Shown here piece after piece: positions 1 through 4,370 of a stretch of 5,644 bases of DNA. The stretch covers positions 1 to 5,644 of the forward strand of contig JBPOIS010000056.1 in NCBI GenBank assembly GCA_052034295.1, given 5' to 3'. The position numbers were made by a program, and so were the translations under genes. A model generated the notes under the pieces. It saw nothing but the letters and a program-made list of their open reading frames with translations. It did no database searches and had not been told where the DNA came from. Every line of letters begins with the position of its first letter. Positions within the stretch are counted from its first letter, which is position 1. Source of the DNA: JBPOIS01 sp052034295 (GTDB lineage: Bacteria; Pseudomonadota; Gammaproteobacteria; Pseudomonadales; Moraxellaceae).

Positions 1-879
1 CATCAGCTCCTCGCGCAGCGAATCCGGGCTGATGATGCGCAGGTGCGGCAGCCAGAAGCGCACCAGCGGCAGGACCTGCAGCGAATCCACCATCTGACAG
101 GACACCAGCAGGCTGCCATCGGTCAGGGTGCGGATGATCTGCTGGTGTGGCAACAGGGCGCGGGCCTGAAAATACGACGCCACCGCCGGGTCCACACTGA
201 CGATCACCTCCTGCTTCTGGGTGCCAAACCAGATGCTGTCTTCCTGCTCCAGCTGCTTTTGCACCGACACGCTGGGCACAAATGCACCGCCCTCGCCCTG
301 CAGCACTGGCCCCATCTTGCTGAGCCGGTAGGCCTTCAGGGTGCCCTGCTCGACGGCGGCCAGATACCAGCAGCCCCGGTGGTGGATCAGTTTGTAGGGT
401 TCGACCTGACGGCGACTGCCCTGAAACTCAAAGCTGACCCGCTGGTGCTGCTCAATGGCCGGCCGCAGCCGCTCGAAGTGTTTTTTGAACTGGTTCGCGT
501 CCTCGTAGGACTGGCCTTTGGTGGCAAAGCTCAGGCTGGCCCGGCTGTCGAGCAACTGGCGCAGAAAATCCCGGTCCAGACTGGGGTACATCGGGATGAT
601 GCCCGACAGGGCAGCAAAATTGCGGATGTCACGAAAATCCAGTCGGCCCAGATAGCTGGGGTCGAGCCGGTAGCCCTGCGACAGGTCATGGTGCCAGGGC
701 AGGAAGGCCAGCCGTTCGGTCAGGTCGCGCTCGATGGTGCGCTGACAGGTTTTGAAGTCACGCATCAGATCCTGCACCTTCAGGGTCTGCCCTTCATTGA
801 GGCGGGTCAGGATCTCGGCCAGCCGCAGGCCGAGCTGCTGGTTTCGGGTGAGTTTTTTTGGTGCAGGTTCATCAGCCAT
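1..879 (-). CDS. WYL-domain transcriptional regulator (3' end off the window)
   Basis: The minus-strand frame is open for 293 codons from ATG 879-877 to the left edge without a stop, so the C-terminal end is missing. Residues about 10-60 read as a helix-turn-helix of the HTH_11/DeoR-like type, with recognition-helix-like TCQRTIERDLTERL. Residues about 140-190 are the WYL domain: the name-giving W171-Y172-L173 sits in GCWYLAAVEQGTLKAYRL, followed by the usual R185. The end (RFWLPHLRIISPDSLREEL) matches the WCX-type C-terminal extension, so probably only a few residues are lost. WYL proteins are DNA-binding regulators that sense ligands or nucleic acid through the WYL fold; the target is unknown here. 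The start codon has only a weak GGA ten bases upstream. The frame stays open to a TGA at 957, so GTG 933 or TTG 897 are alternatives. The promoter region carries inverted repeats that suggest autoregulation. Confidence 0.9.
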   Translation of the reverse strand, partial: MADEPAPKKLTRNQQLGLRLAEILTRLNEGQTLKVQDLMRDFKTCQRTIERDLTERLAFLPWHHDLSQGYRLDPSYLGRLDFRDIRNFAALSGIIPMYPSLDRDFLRQLLDSRASLSFATKGQSYEDANQFKKHFERLRPAIEQHQRVSFEFQGSRRQVEPYKLIHHRGCWYLAAVEQGTLKAYRLSKMGPVLQGEGGAFVPSVSVQKQLEQEDSIWFGTQKQEVIVSVDPAVASYFQARALLPHQQIIRTLTDGSLLVSCQMVDSLQVLPLVRFWLPHLRIISPDSLREELM

Positions 880-940
880 GATGCGCAGGTCCAGCAAAAG
901 AAGGCGTGTCCAGCAGACGGCTGGCGCACACACCGATGCC

Positions 941-975
941 TTGACTATAGCGAGTCAATTCGACAGGTCATGTCG
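941..975 (-). promoter_or_regulatory. Two inverted repeats over the WYL-gene promoter (candidate operators)
   Basis: Positions 941-958 form a perfect 6-bp inverted repeat, TTGACT-N6-AGTCAA, which contains the candidate -10 box. Positions 961-975 form CGACA-N5-TGTCG, which overlaps the candidate -35 box. The two centres are about 18.5 bp apart, close to two helical turns, so a regulator dimer on each site would sit on nearly the same DNA face. Autorepression by the WYL protein is the simplest reading. The sequence shows symmetry only, not binding. Confidence 0.45.
944..971 (-). promoter_or_regulatory. Candidate sigma-70 promoter of the WYL regulator
   Basis: On the minus strand, ATGACC (971-966) and TATAGT (949-944) are separated by 16 bases. 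The -10 matches the consensus at five of six positions and the -35 at four of six. A run of nine A on this strand (992-984) lies just upstream and could act as an UP element. Transcription would start near 937, giving a leader of about 57 nt before ATG 879. This is a prediction from motif match only. Confidence 0.5.
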
Positions 976-1049
976 TTTGATGATTTTTTTTTGCTCAAAA
1001 GAACAGCAGTTGAACGCCTTCAATGGTGCCTGGCCCGCCGGGACCGGGA

Positions 1050-2585
1050 TCAGCGGCCCTTCACCTCGCGCCAGTCCTGCAGGCGGCGCTGGATGGTCCG
1101 CAGCAAGGCCGCCTGATCCGCATCGCGCTGGGCCAGTTTTTCAGCCCGTTCCAGCGCCACCACGGCAGCAGGCAGGTCGCCCATCAGGTTCAGGCGCTCA
1201 GCCCGGTAGCGCAGCACTTCTGCAGCGGGCCGGTGGGTTTGTGTGGCGGCCTGCTCCAAGGCTTCCCAGTAGGTACGCTGGTAGGGAAACTGGGTGGCCA
1301 GCGCCTGCAGCAGACCGAGGGCGGCGTTGCCCTGCCCCTGCTGCAGGGCCGTCTGGGCCTGCAGCCAGTGGGTGACCGGCTGATCCGGCCAGCGCTGGGT
1401 CAACACGGCCAGTGCAGTCCGCAGCGGGGTGCCACGCACCGGGTCGGGCTGGCGCTGCTGCTGGGCCAGCAGGGTCTGCACCAGCGCCACCTGGGCGGCC
1501 AGCCAGTCCGGGTGTGCCGTCACGATCGGCTGCAACACCTGTTGGGCCTCGGCAAAACGCTGCTGTCGCGCCAGCAGCAGCGCCAGGGTCACCTGTTCCG
1601 GGTCACGGCGCTGGCTGCGGGCCTGTAGTTCGGTCAGGCTGGCCTGCAGACTGAGCACCGCCACCCGCCCCTGCAGCAGTTCAAAGCGCTGCTGTGCCCC
1701 CGGGTCCACTGCAGGACGATCCAGCCAGGCCGTGCGCTGTCGGGCGTCACTGATGCGTTCGCGGGTCAGCGGGTGGGTGAGCACAAAATCCGGCACATAG
1801 CTGGGCAGGCCCTGATTTTTTTGCATGACTTCAAAAAAATCCCCCAGCGCCTGCGGGGCATAGCCTGCGCCCTGCAGGAGCTGCAGACCAATCCGGTCGG
1901 CTTCCTGTTCCTGTCCGCGGCTGTAGGCCAGCTGTCGGTCGATGGCCAGCGCCTGCGTGCCGGTCAGCACGGCGGCACCCACGTCATTGTCCGCCTGACT
2001 GGCGGCCAGCCCGGCCAGCATGCCCCCCAGCACCAGCCAGCGGGTCTGGCGCAGCTCAGCCATGCGCCGTTCAAAATGATGCTGGTGCACATGCGCCAGT
2101 TCGTGGGCCAGCACCCCGGCCAGCTCATCGACGCTGCGGGCTTTCAGAATCAGGCCACTGTTCACCGCCACCACACTGCCCGGCACTGCAAAGGCATTCA
2201 GGGTCGGGTCATCAATCACCAGCACGGTCATCGGCGTCGGCATGCGCGCCACCGCCACCAGCCGATCCACGATGGCCTGCAGCCCGGCACTGACCAGCGG
2301 GTCATCCAGCACGCGCATTTGCTGGTGGATTTCCCGGAGGATCTGCTCGCCCTGTCGCCGCTGCAGTGCCTGGGCCAGCGGGCCGCTGGCCTCAAAACCG
2401 GGCAGGTTCAGCAGGGTCTGGTTTTGCTGGACCAGTACAGTGTTGCGGTCGGAGCGTGGCGGCAGCAGGTCCGGTTCCACACTGGCCTGTACGGGGCCTG
2501 CCAGCAGCCCCAGCGCCAGAGCTGCCGTAGACCATCCCGCCCTCCAAAAACCAACCCCGTGCAGGGTACTGCGCTGCCGAATCAT
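1050..2585 (-). CDS. bepA: Periplasmic M48 metallopeptidase with TPR tail, BepA/YfgC type
   Basis: The product is 511 residues; E. coli BepA has 487. An N-terminal signal peptide (basic MIRQR, hydrophobic stretch about 18-30, cleavage probably after PVQA near residue 34) sends it to the periplasm. The M48 zinc site is visible: H161-E-L-A-H165 and third ligand E228 in QEQEADRIG. HPLTRER at 271-277 holds the histidine that in BepA (His246) gates the active site. After about residue 300 the protein is Ala/Leu/Gln-rich and helical, as expected for TPR repeats. BepA degrades stalled LptD and assists outer-membrane protein assembly at the BAM complex. The start at 2585 was chosen because it begins the signal peptide. 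A GTG 32 codons upstream would bury that peptide and has its only AGGG two bases away. The chosen ATG has no Shine-Dalgarno of its own but overlaps the stop of a tiny ORF. Another periplasmic M48/TPR paralogue is possible. Confidence 0.9.
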   Translation of the reverse strand: MIRQRSTLHGVGFWRAGWSTAALALGLLAGPVQASVEPDLLPPRSDRNTVLVQQNQTLLNLPGFEASGPLAQALQRRQGEQILREIHQQMRVLDDPLVSAGLQAIVDRLVAVARMPTPMTVLVIDDPTLNAFAVPGSVVAVNSGLILKARSVDELAGVLAHELAHVHQHHFERRMAELRQTRWLVLGGMLAGLAASQADNDVGAAVLTGTQALAIDRQLAYSRGQEQEADRIGLQLLQGAGYAPQALGDFFEVMQKNQGLPSYVPDFVLTHPLTRERISDARQRTAWLDRPAVDPGAQQRFELLQGRVAVLSLQASLTELQARSQRRDPEQVTLALLLARQQRFAEAQQVLQPIVTAHPDWLAAQVALVQTLLAQQQRQPDPVRGTPLRTALAVLTQRWPDQPVTHWLQAQTALQQGQGNAALGLLQALATQFPYQRTYWEALEQAATQTHRPAAEVLRYRAERLNLMGDLPAAVVALERAEKLAQRDADQAALLRTIQRRLQDWREVKGR

Positions 2586-2608
2586 GCAAAGACTGCCGTG
2601 TGGGTCAT
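2582..2608 (-). CDS. Candidate 8-codon leader ORF coupled to the M48 gene
   Basis: On the minus strand an ATG at 2608-2606 opens an eight-codon frame (MTHTAVFA). Its TGA (2584-2582) overlaps the ATG of the M48 gene in a four-base ATGA. A good Shine-Dalgarno, GAGGA (2621-2617), lies eight bases before this ATG. It is out of frame with the peptidase and about 32 bases from the peptidase start. The layout is that of translational coupling by termination and re-initiation. The peptide has no recognisable stalling motif. Whether it is translated cannot be told from sequence. Confidence 0.45.
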   Translation of the reverse strand: MTHTAVFA

Positions 2609-2616
2609 GAAAAAAA

Positions 2617-2621
2617 TCCTC
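2617..2621 (-). promoter_or_regulatory. Shine-Dalgarno GAGGA aimed at the leader ORF
   Basis: GAGGA on the minus strand is followed by TTTTTTTC and then ATG 2608, an eight-base spacing that suits the micro-ORF. It is the only strong ribosome binding site upstream of the M48 gene start at 2585, whose own preceding bases contain none. It therefore bears on how the peptidase is translated. Confidence 0.55.
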
Positions 2622-2656
2622 GCACCAATCATCGCCCACACCACCCCCACAGGCGA

Positions 2657-2680
2657 TGCAGATCCAGTGAAAAATCTGCA
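2657..2680. repeat. 7-bp perfect inverted repeat in the divergent intergenic region
   Basis: TGCAGAT (2657-2663) and ATCTGCA (2674-2680) are perfect inverted arms with a 10-base spacer. The arm centres are 17 bp apart. It lies between the leader ORF of the M48 gene and the tusA-like gene. It could be an operator for a dimeric regulator or a hairpin in the M48 leader RNA; nothing here decides between these. Confidence 0.45.
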
Positions 2681-2683
2681 CAG

Positions 2684-2714
2684 CCCTGTAGGCGACCTAT
2701 TTTGTCGCCCAGGG
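2684..2714. repeat. Strong interrupted hairpin in the divergent intergenic region
   Basis: CCCTG-TA-GGCGAC (2684-2696) pairs with GTCGCC-CAGGG (2704-2714). This gives 11 base pairs interrupted by a two-base bulge, around a seven-base CTATTTT loop. No U-run follows on either strand, so it is not a standard intrinsic terminator. On the minus strand it could be part of the 5' leader of the M48 transcript; on DNA it could be a binding site between two divergent genes. Confidence 0.5.
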
Positions 2715-2737
2715 GTCGCACAGGGCGGTGCAGGCCT

Positions 2738-2765
2738 TTGCAGCGCCCGGACATTTTGCCAGAAT
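2738..2765 (+). promoter_or_regulatory. Weak candidate promoter for the TusA-family gene
   Basis: TTGCAG (2738-2743) and CAGAAT (2760-2765) are 16 bases apart, with three and four consensus matches respectively. Transcription would begin near 2772, about 47 nt before the chosen start codon at 2819. The match is weak and is offered because no better pair is seen in the gap. Confidence 0.3.
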
Positions 2766-2818
2766 AACCGGCCATGGGCGGCCCGCACCGACTGCCCAGC
2801 AGCCCCACAGGATGGCCC

Positions 2819-3076
2819 ATGAACCCCACGCCCGCTGACTGCCCCTGCCCCGCCGACGTGGCCGAAGATGCCCGTGGACTGACCTGCCCCCTGCCGCTGC
2901 TGCGGCTGCGCAAGGCCCTGCATGGCATGGCGGTGGGGCAGGTGGTGCAGCTGCAGGCCACTGACCCGCACAGCCAGACCGACATCCGGCGTTTTTGTGA
3001 AAAATCCGGCCAGCGGCTGAAAGCGGCACAGGCCCGGGATGGGGCATTCACCTTCTGGATTGAAAAAACCCGCTAA
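2819..3076 (+). CDS. TusA-family sulfur carrier protein
   Basis: An 85-residue protein; E. coli TusA has 81. The family signature is DARGLTCPLPLLRLRKAL at 17-34, with the persulfide-carrying cysteine at C23 in the CPxP motif. Conserved downstream parts are ATDPHSQTDI (47-56) and the closing strand FTFWIEK. TusA proteins accept sulfur from IscS-type desulfurases and pass it on, for example for tRNA 2-thiouridine or molybdenum cofactor enzymes. Which role applies here is unknown, since TusA paralogues are common. The start at 2819 is preferred: AGGA (2809-2812) stands six bases before it, whereas the in-frame ATG at 2774 lacks a ribosome site and sits at the predicted transcription start. The short N-terminal extension contains a second Cys-Pro pair motif, CPCP (8-11). 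As I recall, P. aeruginosa PA1005/PA1006 (M48 peptidase and TusA-like protein) are also neighbours. Confidence 0.9.
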   Translation: MNPTPADCPCPADVAEDARGLTCPLPLLRLRKALHGMAVGQVVQLQATDPHSQTDIRRFCEKSGQRLKAAQARDGAFTFWIEKTR

Positions 3077-3114
3077 GCCCTTGAGTGTTGATTCAAAAAC
3101 CAGCCGGAGCTGAC

Positions 3115-3142
3115 TTGATTTCTGCATGATTGCCGCAATAAG
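3115..3142 (+). promoter_or_regulatory. Candidate sigma-70 promoter of rpoH
   Basis: TTGATT (3115-3120) and AATAAG (3137-3142) are 16 bases apart, each matching four of six consensus positions. Transcription would start near 3149, giving a leader of about 110 nt before the rpoH start. I see no sigma-E (GAACTT/TCTGA) or sigma-32 (CTTGAA/CCCCAT) promoter in the gap. Confidence 0.4.
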
Positions 3143-3193
3143 CGTACACGAAATGGGCCGCCTTCCGGCAAATCCGCACAGACAGTGTAGAAC

Positions 3194-3212
3194 CATTGTG
3201 TTAAACACATTG
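3194..3212. promoter_or_regulatory. 19-bp near-palindrome in the rpoH leader
   Basis: CATTGTGTTAAACACATTG is symmetric about A3203. TGTGTT/AACACA is perfect, then there is one T-T mismatch on each side, then CA/TG pairs again. It may be a protein operator. In RNA it may be a short hairpin with a UAA loop that would stack directly against the next hairpin, which begins at 3214. Confidence 0.45.
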
Positions 3213-3213
3213 A

Positions 3214-3247
3214 CCAGAAGGCCCGCATGGGCCGGACTGGATTTTTT
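3214..3247 (+). terminator. Terminator-like hairpin abutting the rpoH ribosome binding site
   Basis: CCAG-AA-GGCCC (3214-3224), loop GCAT, then GGGCC-GGA-CTGG (3229-3240) form a nine-pair stem with a small internal loop. It is followed at once by A and six T (3242-3247). This is the form of an intrinsic terminator. The rpoH Shine-Dalgarno GAGGA (3248-3252) follows without a gap. It could end the upstream TusA-family transcript, but no room remains for a separate rpoH promoter after it, so it must also lie in the rpoH mRNA. It may act as an attenuator or a structured leader. Confidence 0.55.
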
Positions 3248-3258
3248 GAGGAATCATC

Positions 3259-4131
3259 ATGAGTGACGCCCGTCCCCTGCTGCCTGCGGCACTGACTGCC
3301 CCCGGGGTGAATCTCGGCGCGTACATCAGCACCGTGAACCAGATTCCCATCCTGACCCCCGAGCAGGAAAAAGAGCTGGCCGAACGCTATGTGAACGACG
3401 GCGATCTGGATGCGGCACGCCAGCTGGTGATGTCGCACCTGCGGTTCGTGGTGCACATTGCCCGCAGCTACTCCGGCTATGGCCTGCCGCAGGGCGACCT
3501 GATCCAGGAAGGCAACGTCGGCCTGATGAAAGCGGTGAAACGCTTTGACCCCAGCATGAATGTGCGGCTGGTGTCGTTTGCCGTGCACTGGATCAAGGCA
3601 GAAATCCACGAGTTCGTGATCCGCAACTGGCGTATCGTCAAGGTCGCCACCACCAAGGCGCAGCGCAAGCTGTTCTTTAACCTGCGCTCACTGAAAAAAT
3701 CCAGTCGCAAGCTGACCCAGGATGAAGCCGCCGCGATTGCCCAGGACCTGAACGTCACCCCGGAGCAGGTGCTGGAGATGGAAGGCCGCCTGACCTCCTA
3801 CGACGCCTCGTTTGAGGCACAGAGCGACGATGAGGACGAAGGCCGCGTCGCCCCGGTGCTGTATCTGGAAGACAACCGCTACAACCCGGCCGAGCAGATC
3901 GAGGAAGCCGACTGGGAAGAAAACAGCCACAATGCGCTGTACAGTGCCATGAACAAGCTGGATGACCGCTCGCGCACCATCCTGCAGCGCCGCTGGCTGG
4001 ACGACGAAAAAGCCACCCTGCACGAGCTGGCCGCCGAATACAAGGTGTCTGCCGAACGGATCCGCCAACTGGAAAAAAATGCCATGGACAAGATTCGCGT
4101 GGCCATGGCCTCCAGCCACCTGGAGCGCTGA
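3259..4131 (+). CDS. rpoH: RNA polymerase heat-shock sigma factor sigma-32
   Basis: A full-length 290-residue group 3 sigma factor that directs RNA polymerase to heat-shock promoters. Region 2 is intact: SHLRFVVHIAR (59-69), GDLIQEGNVGLMKAVKRF (79-96), and region 2.4 with SFAVHWIKAEIHEFVIRNWR (106-125). The diagnostic RpoH box QRKLFFNLR is at 135-143. Region 3 carries EGRLTSYDASFE, followed by an acidic linker DDEDE (190-194). Region 4 ends with the helix-turn-helix TLHELAAEYKVSAERIRQLEKNAM (253-276). The start at 3259 has GAGGA (3248-3252) with six bases of spacing. The 36-nt gap to the next gene holds no terminator, so cotranscription with the 61-residue ORF and DUF423 gene is likely. In E. 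coli, rpoH translation is heat-controlled by mRNA structure; the leader here has its own, different-looking structure. The family assignment is certain. Confidence 0.98.
   Translation: MSDARPLLPAALTAPGVNLGAYISTVNQIPILTPEQEKELAERYVNDGDLDAARQLVMSHLRFVVHIARSYSGYGLPQGDLIQEGNVGLMKAVKRFDPSMNVRLVSFAVHWIKAEIHEFVIRNWRIVKVATTKAQRKLFFNLRSLKKSSRKLTQDEAAAIAQDLNVTPEQVLEMEGRLTSYDASFEAQSDDEDEGRVAPVLYLEDNRYNPAEQIEEADWEENSHNALYSAMNKLDDRSRTILQRRWLDDEKATLHELAAEYKVSAERIRQLEKNAMDKIRVAMASSHLER
4110..4125 (+). repeat. Small perfect hairpin at the rpoH 3' end
   Basis: CTCCAG (4110-4115) and CTGGAG (4120-4125) form a six-pair stem with a four-base CCAC loop, ending four bases before the rpoH stop codon. No T-run follows, so it is not a terminator. 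It could influence mRNA decay between rpoH and the downstream genes, or be chance within coding sequence. Confidence 0.35.
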
Positions 4132-4167
4132 ATGCCCGTGGAGGGCCCTGCCTGAGGAGTTTTTGCC

Positions 4168-4353
4168 ATGAAACCGACCACCCCAACCCCTGCAGTGCTC
4201 ACCGAGACCGAGCAGCTGAATCAGGAGCTGGCGTCACTGACCCAGACCCTGCGCGATGCCCAGCAGTTCCGCACCCTGGAAGAAAAAATCCAGGACCTGA
4301 AGGACGAAGGGCGCTTCCGTCCGGACAGCGCCGAACAGGATGGACAGGACTGA
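4168..4353 (+). CDS. Small acidic coiled-coil protein, function unknown
   Basis: A 61-residue protein I do not recognise. GAGGAG (4154-4159) stands eight bases before its ATG, one of the strongest ribosome sites in the window, which argues that it is a real gene. Residues about 11-48 form one long amphipathic helix, with leucines and isoleucine at 17, 21, 24, 28, 37, 41 and 44 in coiled-coil spacing, apart from one break near 31-34. The N-terminus is Thr/Pro-rich and the tail is acidic; I count 13 acidic against 7 basic residues. There is no signal peptide and no membrane segment. It begins 36 nt after rpoH and ends 17 nt before the DUF423 start, so it is probably cotranscribed with the heat-shock sigma factor. 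SlyX was considered, being another short coiled-coil family, but its sequence pattern is not seen. No function is claimed. Confidence 0.75.
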   Translation: MKPTTPTPAVLTETEQLNQELASLTQTLRDAQQFRTLEEKIQDLKDEGRFRPDSAEQDGQD

Positions 4354-4370
4354 ACACAGGAAAAATGCCC

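Noticed and set aside
1050..1060. Possible terminator after the M48 gene
   Set aside because: The stem downstream of the stop (GGTCC-CGGC-GGGCC on the minus strand) is short and not followed by T. The nine-base run near 984-992 reads as A on this strand.
43..1116. Plus-strand open frame of 357 codons
   Set aside because: It lies opposite the WYL regulator and the end of the M48 gene, both of which show clear family motifs. The translation is Gln/His-rich without domains and there is no ribosome site. It is an artefact of GC-rich coding sequence.
1773..2822. Plus-strand open frame of 349 codons opposite the M48 gene
   Set aside because: It is antisense to the signal peptide and zinc site of a well-supported gene, and its composition is Gln/His-rich. 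It also crosses the divergent intergenic region into the TusA-family start without any motif.
2582..3208. Minus-strand open frame of 208 codons across the TusA-family gene
   Set aside because: It is antisense to a clear TusA-family protein and shows no recognisable domain. Only its last eight codons, which have their own ribosome site, are kept as a candidate leader ORF.
4132..4167. Possible terminator between rpoH and the 61-residue ORF
   Set aside because: AGGGCCCT at 4142-4149 is a palindrome without a loop, and the T-run at 4160-4164 follows the Shine-Dalgarno rather than a stem.
4168..4353. Assignment of the 61-residue protein to SlyX
   Set aside because: Both are short coiled coils, but the SlyX pattern of paired Glu-Leu repeats and basic tail is not present. 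Naming it would be unsupported.
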